Source: Desulfobacterales bacterium
GTDB taxonomy: Bacteria; Desulfobacterota; Desulfobacteria; Desulfobacterales; UBA5852
Direction: 5' to 3'
DNA: 5,644 nt
Assembly (NCBI GenBank): GCA_016735415.1
Contig: JAERRP010000371.1
Coordinates: 1-5,644 of the forward strand
Position 1 is the stretch's first letter. Each line of letters starts with the position of its first letter. Positions 1-5,625 of the stretch are shown here, piece after piece. The notes under the pieces were generated by a model. The model was not told the origin of the DNA. It made no database searches and saw only the letters and a list, made by a program, of their open reading frames with translations. The position numbers were made by a program, and so were the translations under genes.

Positions 1-1
1 A

Positions 2-313
2 TACGATCAGGCGATCCAGCGCAACTTCTTTTCCTCCGTTCTATACCTGCGTCTGGGCTATTCCCCTTTCACGCCCATGAATTTCGGCATGGGACTGACC
101 AGCGTCCGTTTCAGGGATTATTTATGGGGCACCGGATTGGGCATTCTGGTGGGGACTTTTATCTTTACTTTCTTTATCGGCACCCTCAAGGATGTCTGGG
201 TTTCGGGCGACTGGTCCCAGCTGCTGTCATTCAAAGTCTTCTTTTCGGTCGGTTTGTTTGTGGTTTCTTTTTTTATCCCCAAACTCATCAAAAAGATCCG
301 CGGCGAAACATGA
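2..313 (+). CDS. TVP38/TMEM64 (VTT-domain) membrane protein, C-terminal part
   Basis: This is the last 103 residues of a gene whose 5' part lies outside the window; the frame is open from the first bases, so the internal ATG at 77 is not the start. The segment LRLGYSPFTPMNFGMGLT followed by RFRDYLWGTGLGILVGTF is the typical conserved core of the VTT (SNARE-associated/DedA-superfamily) domain: a Pro/Asn-containing re-entrant turn and then an RF-x-D-Y-x-x-GT-x-x-G-x-x-P/V-GT stretch. Two hydrophobic segments follow (about residues 43-60 and 75-95 of the visible part), and the protein ends in a basic tail (KLIKKIRGET), as expected for an inner-membrane protein. Eukaryotic VTT relatives (TMEM41B, VMP1) are lipid scramblases and bacterial DedA proteins are linked to lipid-carrier recycling; the role of this subgroup is not settled. 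In E. coli the homologues YdjX and YdjZ are encoded just upstream of ynjBCD, so the position here is probably meaningful. Family call is firm; function is open. Confidence 0.88.
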   Translation, partial: YDQAIQRNFFSSVLYLRLGYSPFTPMNFGMGLTSVRFRDYLWGTGLGILVGTFIFTFFIGTLKDVWVSGDWSQLLSFKVFFSVGLFVVSFFIPKLIKKIRGET

Positions 314-318
314 CCGGC

Positions 319-330
319 CCGGTTGACCGG
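319..330. repeat. Short dyad CCGGT-TG-ACCGG next to the -35 box
   Basis: Two perfect 5-base inverted arms flank a 2-base centre, seven bases before the TTGACA box. The heptamer TGACCGG also occurs twice as a direct repeat (311-317 and 324-330), the first copy overlapping the stop codon of the upstream gene. The loop is too small for a good RNA hairpin, so an operator half-site pair is more plausible than a terminator. In GC-rich DNA such a short dyad can arise by chance. Confidence 0.25.
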
Positions 331-336
331 CATAAC

Positions 337-366
337 TTGACAATGGCGCCAGGGACAAGCTATCAC
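337..366 (+). promoter_or_regulatory. Putative sigma-70 type promoter for the transporter operon
   Basis: A perfect TTGACA (337-342) is followed after 18 bases by TATCAC (361-366), which matches 4 of 6 positions of the -10 consensus. Initiation would fall near 373 and give a leader of about 75-80 nt before the ynjB-type gene. It sits in the only sizeable gap of the window (314-450), where a promoter would be needed if the operon is not simply read through from the upstream gene. A second, weaker -10-like TATACA lies at 423-428 but has no convincing -35. I see no riboswitch-like conserved core in the gap. Confidence 0.42.
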
Positions 367-438
367 ATCGACCACGGCGGCTTGCCCGGTTCCATTAAAT
401 TCCCCTGCATCCAGATTGAATTTATACAAGCGCTTAAC

Positions 439-443
439 GGAGG
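439..443 (+). promoter_or_regulatory. Ribosome binding site GGAGG that fixes the start at 451
   Basis: GGAGG lies seven bases before ATG 451. The reading frame is open much further upstream (to 124), but the residues encoded there do not resemble a signal sequence, overlap the preceding gene and have no comparable Shine-Dalgarno. The start at 451 leads straight into a signal peptide. Confidence 0.85.
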
Positions 444-450
444 CATCGCC

Positions 451-1686
451 ATGCGTCATCTTCGCTGTGGAAAAATACACCGGGCCAGTGGTTTGGCCGT
501 TCTGCTCCTGGTGTTGCTGCTTGCCGCGATCTGCCCGGCCGCCGAACCGTCCTGGGAAGCGGTTTTGAAACAGGCCCGCGGGCAGACGGTCGACTGGTTC
601 ATGTGGGGCGGCGACCCGGCCGTCAATGCCTACGTCAACGGGTATGTGGCCGCACGCGTGAAAGCCCTGTACGGGATCAATCTGCGCCAGGGACCGGTCA
701 AGGACATCGCCGAGGTGGTCGGCAAGCTGGTGATCGAGAAGCAGGCCGGTAAACACAGCGGGGGCCATGTCGACCTGATGTGGATCAACGGCGAAAACTT
801 CCGCACCTGCAAAAAAAACGGCCTGCTGTACGGCCCCTTTGCGGACCGCCTGCCCAATCAGCGCTTCGTCGATTGGCGCCGCGCCTCGGTATACAACGAT
901 TTCGGCGAGCCGGTGAACGGGCTGGAATCCCCCTGGGGCAGCGCCCAGGTCGTCATGATGTACGACAGCGCCCGGATGAGTGCTCCGCCCCGCAGCATGG
1001 GCGATCTGCTGGCCTGGATTCGCCGTCACCCGGGACGTTTTGCCTATCCGGCTCCGCCTGATTTCACCGGCTCCGTTTTCGTGCGGCATGTTTTCTATCA
1101 TCTGAGTGACGACATCAACCGCTGGCAGGGGGAATACGGACGCGCCGAGCTTTCCGCCGCCGCGGACAGGACTTACGCGGTGCTGCGGGAACTGGCCCCC
1201 CATCTCTGGCGCCAGGGCCAGACCTACCCCGAATCAAACGTGCGGATGAACACCCTGTTTGCGGACGGTGAAATCGATTTCTCCTTTTCCTATCAGCCGG
1301 CCGAAGCCTCGCGGAATATCCTCGAGGGCCTTTTCCCGGATACCGTGCGGACTTATGTCTTCGATGAAGGCACGATCGCCAACACCCATTTCGTGGCCAT
1401 TCCCTTCAATGCCGGGGACAGCGCCGGGGCCATGGTGGTGGCCAATTTTCTGCTCTCGCCCGAAGCCCAGTTGAAGAAGGCCGATCCCGACGTGTGGGGC
1501 GATTTCCCGGCCATCGATCCGGGGCGTCTTACGCCCGAATGGCAGGCCCGGTTTCAATCCCTGCCGCGCGGCCCGGCCACCCTGACGGACGCCGAACTGC
1601 AGTCGCACCAGTTGCCGGAGCCACCCTCCGAGATCCTGATCCGGTTGGAGAAGGGCTGGGAACAACACGTTTTAAAGGGGCGCTGA
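451..1686 (+). CDS. ynjB: YnjB-type ABC transporter periplasmic substrate-binding protein
   Basis: A 411-residue protein (E. coli YnjB is about 390) that should capture a solute in the periplasm and deliver it to the two permeases encoded next. An N-terminal signal peptide is visible: basic n-region (RHLRCGK, KIHR), hydrophobic core about residues 12-27, and probable cleavage near residues 30-31. Cys28 is preceded by AAI, a poor lipobox, so a soluble protein is favoured over a lipoprotein. Recognition rests on family-typical stretches: WGGDPAVNAYV (about 53-63), GGHVDLMWINGENFRT (about 103-118), ESPWGSAQV (about 157-165), AYPAPPDFTGSVF (about 193-205), then NTHFVAIPFNAG, VVANFLLSPEAQLKKADP and VWGDFPAIDP in the C-terminal half. 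These match my recollection of E. coli YnjB closely. The ligand of the YnjB family is, to my knowledge, not established; the fold belongs with Fe/polyamine/thiamine-type binding proteins. The stop codon is 2 bases before the next ATG, so it is the first gene of a tight operon. Confidence 0.9.
   Translation: MRHLRCGKIHRASGLAVLLLVLLLAAICPAAEPSWEAVLKQARGQTVDWFMWGGDPAVNAYVNGYVAARVKALYGINLRQGPVKDIAEVVGKLVIEKQAGKHSGGHVDLMWINGENFRTCKKNGLLYGPFADRLPNQRFVDWRRASVYNDFGEPVNGLESPWGSAQVVMMYDSARMSAPPRSMGDLLAWIRRHPGRFAYPAPPDFTGSVFVRHVFYHLSDDINRWQGEYGRAELSAAADRTYAVLRELAPHLWRQGQTYPESNVRMNTLFADGEIDFSFSYQPAEASRNILEGLFPDTVRTYVFDEGTIANTHFVAIPFNAGDSAGAMVVANFLLSPEAQLKKADPDVWGDFPAIDPGRLTPEWQARFQSLPRGPATLTDAELQSHQLPEPPSEILIRLEKGWEQHVLKGR
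1674..1680 (+). promoter_or_regulatory. Ribosome binding site AAAGGGG for the first permease
   Basis: A purine-rich AAAGGGG inside the last codons of the binding-protein gene lies eight bases before ATG 1689. It decides the start: the frame is open back to 1494, but that extra part would overlap the binding-protein gene by nearly 200 bases and encodes a Pro/Arg/Gly-rich stretch that looks like an out-of-frame reading. Confidence 0.75.
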
Positions 1687-1688
1687 TC

Positions 1689-2600
1689 ATGGCCAGGCCG
1701 CATGCCGGGCGCGATGCCCGCACCCGCCGGGGGCCGGGAAAAAAAAATCTGGTCCTGATGCTGCTGCCGGCCCTGACGGTCGTGATTGTTCTTTTCGGCG
1801 GGGGACTCGTGCTGGGAGTGCTGCAGGGGCTGGGGCACCTTCCCGGTGCCGGGCTCAGCCGCCTGAGCGGGGATCATTTCAGCCGTGTGCTGACCGACCC
1901 GGATTTCTTCGCCAGTTTCAGGCTGACCTTTTATGTGGCTTCCGTTTCCACGTTGCTGGCCGCCGTTTTCAGCGTTGCCGCGGCCCTGGCCCTGGCACAG
2001 ATGGCGGCCCGCTACCGCCTGGCGCACTTCGTGTTTCAGGTGCCCCTGACCGTGCCGCACCTGGTGATTGCCGTGGCGGTGATGTTCATGCTCTCGCCGT
2101 CCGGGCTGCTGGCGCGTGCGGCCGTGGCCGCCGGGCTGATCCGGACGCCCGCCGATTTTCCCCTGTTGGTCAACGACCGCTGGTCGATCGGCATCATTCT
2201 CACTTACGTCTGGAAGGAGATTCCGTTTATCACCCTGATGCTGCTGGCGGTCCTGCGGAATGCGGGCCGGGATCTGCTCGATGTGGGGCGCACCCTCAAA
2301 GCCGGTGCCTGGCAGCGATTCCGCTATATCGTTCTGCCAACCATATTTCCGGCCCTGGGTGCGGCCTCGCTGATTGTTTTCGCCTATACCTTCGGGGCCT
2401 TCGAGGTGCCTTATCTTCTGGGACGAACCTATCCCGTAACCCTGCCGGTCTGGGCCTACAAACACTACAGCGACATTGACCTCATGTCCCGTCCCGAAGG
2501 CATCGCCACCGGCATTCTGATCGCTCTGGTCGTGGCGGCCGCCGTGGTGACGGCCCAGGTACTGACCCGCACCGCCCGCAAAAGGGGGATCGTCATATGA
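1689..2600 (+). CDS. ABC transporter permease, YnjC N-terminal-half type
   Basis: A 303-residue inner-membrane permease of the binding-protein-dependent transport (MetI/BPD_transp_1) superfamily. About six hydrophobic segments are visible, near residues 21-45, 78-104, 112-137, 167-190, 220-240 and 271-293, preceded by an arginine-rich cytoplasmic N-terminus (residues 1-19). The cytoplasmic EAA loop that docks on the ATPase is at about 197-217: LDVGRTLKAGAWQRFRYIVL followed by PTIFP, with the conserved Gly at 206 and the I-x-LP element. The motif VPLTVPHLVIAV (about 118-129) is typical of Fe/thiamine/spermidine-type permeases. In E. coli, YnjC is one polypeptide of about 510 residues; here its two halves are separate genes, and this one corresponds to the first half. 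It starts 2 bases after the binding-protein gene and ends in an ATGA overlap with the second permease. It probably forms a heterodimer with that product. Confidence 0.88.
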   Translation: MARPHAGRDARTRRGPGKKNLVLMLLPALTVVIVLFGGGLVLGVLQGLGHLPGAGLSRLSGDHFSRVLTDPDFFASFRLTFYVASVSTLLAAVFSVAAALALAQMAARYRLAHFVFQVPLTVPHLVIAVAVMFMLSPSGLLARAAVAAGLIRTPADFPLLVNDRWSIGIILTYVWKEIPFITLMLLAVLRNAGRDLLDVGRTLKAGAWQRFRYIVLPTIFPALGAASLIVFAYTFGAFEVPYLLGRTYPVTLPVWAYKHYSDIDLMSRPEGIATGILIALVVAAAVVTAQVLTRTARKRGIVI

Positions 2601-3391
2601 AAGCACGGGTGGCCCGTCTGATGGTGCCGGCCGTCCTGGCGGTTGTGGGACTTCCCTTTGCGACGCTGGGCGTCTGGTCCCTGGCCGACCGCTGGTTTTT
2701 CCCGGGGTTCTGGCCCCAGGCCTGGGGGCTGCGCGCCTGGACTTACGTTTTTTCAACCGCCGCCGGGCAGGTGGCCGTTGCCCTGGTGCAAAGCGTGGCG
2801 GTGGCCGCCGTGACCGCCTTTATCGCCGTGCTGGTGGCCCTTCCGGCCGCCCGTGCCCTCGGACTTTACGATTTCCGTGGCAAAGACGGCATCTCCGTTC
2901 TCCTGACCCTGCCGATCATCGTACCTCCCCTGAGCGTGGCCATGGGGCTGCACCTGTGGTTCATCCGGCTGGGCCTGGCCGAGACTTTTATCGGGGTCGT
3001 GGCGGTTCATCTGACCTTCTGCCTGCCCTATGCCGTCTTCGTGCTGTGGGGCGTTTTTTCCAACTACAATCCCGATTTCGAGTCCCAGGCCCGTTCCCTG
3101 GGGGCCTCGCGCCTGCGGGTATTGCTGCGGGTCATGCTGCCGATGATCATGCCCGGTGTGATCGTGGCGGGACTGTTTGCCTTCCTGCTCTCCTGGAGCC
3201 AGTATCTGAGCACACTGATCATCGGGGGCGGCCGGCTGATTACGCTGCCGGTGCTGCTGTTTGCGCTGATGGGCAGCGGCGACCGCCCCGTGGCCGCGGC
3301 CGTCAGCATCGTTTTTGTGCTGCCGGCCTTCGTGGCCCTGCTGTTCAGCGCCAGATACATAGGCGGCCAGAGCCTGGCCGGAGTCCGCTGA
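2597..3391 (+). CDS. ABC transporter permease, YnjC C-terminal-half type
   Basis: A 264-residue permease of the same superfamily and the second half of the membrane channel. Hydrophobic segments lie near residues 8-30, 58-84, 98-121, 130-153, 185-208 and 232-252. The EAA loop is at about 162-182 (ESQARSLGASRLRVLLRVML, then P), with the conserved Gly at 169, and is closer to consensus than the loop of the partner. LTLPIIVPPLSVAMGLH (about 103-119) is the usual periplasmic-side P-x-x-V/I-P-P signature. The start overlaps the stop of the first permease (ATGA, 2597-2600), with AAAGGGGG at 2581-2588 as ribosome binding site, and its own stop overlaps the ATPase start by one base. This arrangement suits equal production of the two permeases. 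Length and topology are normal; nothing looks broken. Confidence 0.9.
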   Translation: MKARVARLMVPAVLAVVGLPFATLGVWSLADRWFFPGFWPQAWGLRAWTYVFSTAAGQVAVALVQSVAVAAVTAFIAVLVALPAARALGLYDFRGKDGISVLLTLPIIVPPLSVAMGLHLWFIRLGLAETFIGVVAVHLTFCLPYAVFVLWGVFSNYNPDFESQARSLGASRLRVLLRVMLPMIMPGVIVAGLFAFLLSWSQYLSTLIIGGGRLITLPVLLFALMGSGDRPVAAAVSIVFVLPAFVALLFSARYIGGQSLAGVR

Positions 3392-4428
3392 TGGGGGCGC
3401 TGCGTCTGAAAGATCTGACCATCCATTACGGCCGCCAGCCGGTCGTGCGGGATTTCAATCTGGATATTCACGACGGCGAGATGGTGTCGCTGCTGGGGCC
3501 CAGCGGCGCCGGCAAAAACACCATCCTGAAGGTGGTGGCCGGGTTGCTGACACCGGTCCGGGGCGAGATCTTTATCGACGGGCGCCCGGTGTCAGGACTT
3601 CCACCGGAGAAGCGCGATGCCGTGATGGTATTCCAGAAGGCGCTGCTCTTTCCCTTCATGAATGTCGAACAGAACATCGCTTTCGGGCTCAAAATGCGGG
3701 GCGATACGGGGCGGCGGCAGGACCGTGCGGTTGCGCGCATTCTGGCTTTGACACGGCTTGAAGGGCTGGGGCGGCGCAAGGTCCACGAACTGTCGGGGGG
3801 CCAGCAGCAGCGCGTGGCGCTGGCGCGGGCCCTGGTGCTGGCGCCGGCCATCCTGCTGATGGACGAACCCCTGTCGAACCTGGACGCCAATCTGCGCCAG
3901 GAGATGCGCGAACTCATTCTGGACATCCAGTCCGAACTGGGCATCACCACTTTGTTCGTCACCCACGATCAGGCCGAAGCCCTGATGATGTCGCAGCGGG
4001 TAGCGCTGCTGCTGGAGGGCCGGCTGCGCCAGGTGGGGTCGCCCCGCACGCTTTTTCACCGGCCGGCCGACCCCGACGTGGCCCGCTTTTTCGGGGGCGG
4101 CAATTTCTTTAAAGGGCACATGCGGGCCGGGTCCTTCGACAGCGATTTCGGCCGCTTCGCGATCGAAAAGATCAGCGGTAACGGCCATCAGCGCACGGCC
4201 ACGATCCGGCCGGAAGATGTCCAGCTTGTCGACGGTCCTTCCGACCTGCCTGACAGCTTCGAGGGGACCGTCGTCCGCACCCGCTTCGAAGGCATGGCCA
4301 CACGGGTCTGGGTGTCCTGCCCGGCCGGCGATCTGGTGGTGCTGACATCAACGGCCGGCATCGCCTGCGGGCAGGTGGTCCGGCTTCGCCTGCCCCCCCA
4401 CAAAATCCGGGTTTTTCCCGAAAGATAG
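3391..4428 (+). CDS. ABC transporter ATP-binding protein (PotA/FbpC/CysA-like) with unusual Walker A
   Basis: A 345-residue ATPase that should form the cytoplasmic dimer driving the importer. Motifs in order: Walker A GPSGAGKNT (residues 36-44), Q-loop VFQKALLFPFM (Gln82), signature LSGGQQQR (134-141), Walker B ILLMDEP (154-160, Asp158, Glu159), D-loop SNLD (162-165) and H-loop VTHDQAEA (His192). Residues from about 245 on form a regulatory region of the TOBE type, including TIRPEDVQLV (271-280) and VVRTRFEGMATRV (294-306). Position 43, normally Ser or Thr and a Mg ligand, is Asn (codon AAC 3517-3519); every other catalytic element is intact, so this is not a decayed gene. E. coli YnjD is much shorter (about 217 residues) and lacks the C-terminal domain, so this ATPase resembles Fe/polyamine/sulfate-type partners more than YnjD. 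The ATG overlaps the permease stop by one base; GGAG at 3380-3383 is the ribosome binding site. Upstream in-frame starts would lie deep inside the permease gene and are rejected. Confidence 0.93.
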   Translation: MGALRLKDLTIHYGRQPVVRDFNLDIHDGEMVSLLGPSGAGKNTILKVVAGLLTPVRGEIFIDGRPVSGLPPEKRDAVMVFQKALLFPFMNVEQNIAFGLKMRGDTGRRQDRAVARILALTRLEGLGRRKVHELSGGQQQRVALARALVLAPAILLMDEPLSNLDANLRQEMRELILDIQSELGITTLFVTHDQAEALMMSQRVALLLEGRLRQVGSPRTLFHRPADPDVARFFGGGNFFKGHMRAGSFDSDFGRFAIEKISGNGHQRTATIRPEDVQLVDGPSDLPDSFEGTVVRTRFEGMATRVWVSCPAGDLVVLTSTAGIACGQVVRLRLPPHKIRVFPER

Positions 4429-4429
4429 C

Positions 4430-4433
4430 GGAG
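4430..4433 (+). promoter_or_regulatory. Ribosome binding site GGAG supporting a GTG start at 4441
   Basis: GGAG, seven bases before GTG 4441, lies in the 12-base gap after the ATPase stop. It favours the GTG over the in-frame ATG at 4453, which would leave a 19-base spacer. Confidence 0.65.
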
Positions 4434-4440
4434 AGCGACC

Positions 4441-5469
4441 GTGGCGGATGCAATGACCGCGATGCCGGCGAAGATCCAGCGTTATCTGGCCCGGCGCGAC
4501 TGGTCGGATGTCCCGGCCATGGCCGGTCGGAGATTTGCCGTGACCCCGCTGGCCCGGGGGGAGTACAATCTCAACTTCCTGCTGACGGCGGGAAAAGATA
4601 AGCGGGTCTTCCGGGTCAACATCGGCACCCAGATCGAGCGGGACGATCAAATTCTTTACGAGTTCAAAGCCCTTAAGCTGTTAGCGGCCAGCGGCGCGAC
4701 ACCGCTACCCTATTTCGTCGACGATTCGCGGGAAGATTTCGACCGCGGGATTGCCATCATGGAATACCTTCCCGGCCGGCCGCTGGTATATGAAACCGAT
4801 TGCGATCAGGCGGCGGCCCTGCTGGCGCGCATTCACCAGGTGCCGGTGGCGGCCGCGCGCAATCATCTGATCCGCGAGGAGGCCCCGCTGGATTTGATTT
4901 ACCGCGAATGTGTCGGCCTGCTTCAAACCTATTTCGATTCCGAACTGGCGGACCGCGACATCAAAAGCTTTCTCAGGGAAGTTATCGACTGGGCCCGCAG
5001 GGCCAGAAGCCGGGAACGCTTTTACCAGCAGGACCCCTGGCCCTGCATCGTGAACACCGAAGTCAACTCCGGCAATTTCATCGTCAATCCCGCCCGGGGC
5101 AGCATTCATCTGATCGACTGGGAGATGCCCCGCTGGGGGGACCCTTCCCAGGACCTCTGTCATTTCTGCTCGCCCCTGACCACGCTATGGAAGACAGACT
5201 ACCGCATGACGGCGGCGGATAAAAAGCGCTTTATCGAGGGCTACGCCCGTCAGATGGCCGATCGCCATTTGCGCGACACGCTGCACGAGCGCATTCGTCT
5301 GCGGGACCCGTTCGTCTATTTGCGGGGAATTTCATGGTCGGCCATGGGATGGGTGGCCTACCAGACCGAATTTGAAGGCTTGAAGAATCCGGATACCTGG
5401 CAAACGCTGGTGCGTTACATGCAGCTGGACTTCATCCGGTCGCTGTTCACACCCTGCATGCAGCCTTAG
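4441..5469 (+). CDS. Phosphotransferase of the APH/choline kinase fold with altered catalytic loop
   Basis: A 342-residue soluble protein with a protein-kinase-like fold of the APH (aminoglycoside phosphotransferase)/choline kinase superfamily. N-lobe: PLARGEYNLNFLLT (about 36-49) as nucleotide loop, VFRVNIG (56-62) with Arg58 at the beta-3 position, and Glu75 in YEFKALKLL as likely helix-C Glu. The hinge is IAIMEYLPGRPL (104-115) and LLARIHQVP (127-135) follows, as in choline-kinase-like enzymes. The catalytic loop reads IVNTEVNSGNFIV (203-215), where HGDxxxxN is usual: Asn205 replaces His, Glu207 replaces the catalytic Asp, Asn212 is kept. The metal-binding DFG equivalent is LIDWEMPRWGDPSQDL (224-239, Asp226). 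It does not look like a resistance gene: it is the last gene of a transporter operon, 12 bases after the ATPase. The likely job is to phosphorylate the imported solute, possibly an amino alcohol or vitamin alcohol. A catalytically weak or regulatory pseudokinase is the alternative. Fold is firm; substrate is unknown. Confidence 0.85.
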   Translation: MADAMTAMPAKIQRYLARRDWSDVPAMAGRRFAVTPLARGEYNLNFLLTAGKDKRVFRVNIGTQIERDDQILYEFKALKLLAASGATPLPYFVDDSREDFDRGIAIMEYLPGRPLVYETDCDQAAALLARIHQVPVAAARNHLIREEAPLDLIYRECVGLLQTYFDSELADRDIKSFLREVIDWARRARSRERFYQQDPWPCIVNTEVNSGNFIVNPARGSIHLIDWEMPRWGDPSQDLCHFCSPLTTLWKTDYRMTAADKKRFIEGYARQMADRHLRDTLHERIRLRDPFVYLRGISWSAMGWVAYQTEFEGLKNPDTWQTLVRYMQLDFIRSLFTPCMQP

Positions 5470-5625
5470 GGCGCGCGAAAAAATAACTTCACATTTTAAG
5501 CGCCGATGCATCCCGCCGGGCGGCGTTGCCCAAGCTCGGAATAGGCCAGCTATTCCTGCGCTTTTGCGCCTTGCCGGGCGGGCGCCTCAACTCTGAAAAT
5601 TGCAAATTTATTTTTGCGCGAACCC
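5469..5625. repeat. Long imperfect palindromic intergenic repeat element (REP/MITE-like)
   Basis: The whole stretch reads as nested inverted arms. Outer arms: GGGCGCGCGAAAAAATAA (5469-5486) against the complement of TTATTTTTGCGCGAACCC (5608-5625), continuing inward through ACATTTT (5491-5497) against GAAAATTGC (5595-5603). Middle arms: CCCGCC (5512-5517) against GGCGGG (5577-5582). Centre: GGAATAG (5538-5544) against CTATTCC (5550-5556). The two halves are diverged, not identical, which suits an old dispersed element better than a recent duplication. It shows no transposase, and the remaining 19 bases of the window (5626-5644) hold nothing I can name. It may end transcription of the operon, since a long hairpin forms right after the last stop codon. 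Only one copy is in view, so calling it a dispersed repeat is inference from its architecture. Confidence 0.6.
5538..5556 (+). other. Central stem-loop of the palindromic element
   Basis: A perfect 7-base stem, GGAATAG and CTATTCC, encloses the five-base loop GCCAG. It is followed at once by a second small hairpin GCGC-TTTT-GCGC (5558-5569). Neither is followed by a T-run, so this is not a classical intrinsic terminator; it is the apex of the larger inverted structure. Confidence 0.55.

Noticed and set aside
124..450. N-terminal extension of the binding-protein reading frame to ATG 124
   Set aside because: It overlaps the TVP38-family gene in another frame, has no good ribosome binding site and puts the signal peptide in the middle of the protein; GGAGG before 451 fixes the start.
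314..450. TPP or other riboswitch in the operon leader
   Set aside because: I looked for the conserved CUGAGA and the downstream THI-box core and found neither, and no other familiar aptamer core is visible.
118..1203. Long minus-strand open frame (361 codons)
   Set aside because: It lies antisense to the TVP38 tail and the binding-protein gene, and its translation is low-complexity with no recognisable domain; a GC-rich shadow.
1554..2756. Long minus-strand open frame (400 codons)
   Set aside because: Antisense to the first permease; the translation is rich in Gln, Gly, Arg and His, as expected from reading a hydrophobic gene backwards.
4441..5469. Aminoglycoside resistance gene
   Set aside because: Fold similarity only. 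Operon context with an importer, lack of mobile-element signs and a non-standard catalytic loop all argue for a metabolic or regulatory role.
5538..5569. Classical intrinsic terminator
   Set aside because: The hairpins here are not followed by a T-run; termination may still occur at the larger palindrome but cannot be claimed from a standard motif.
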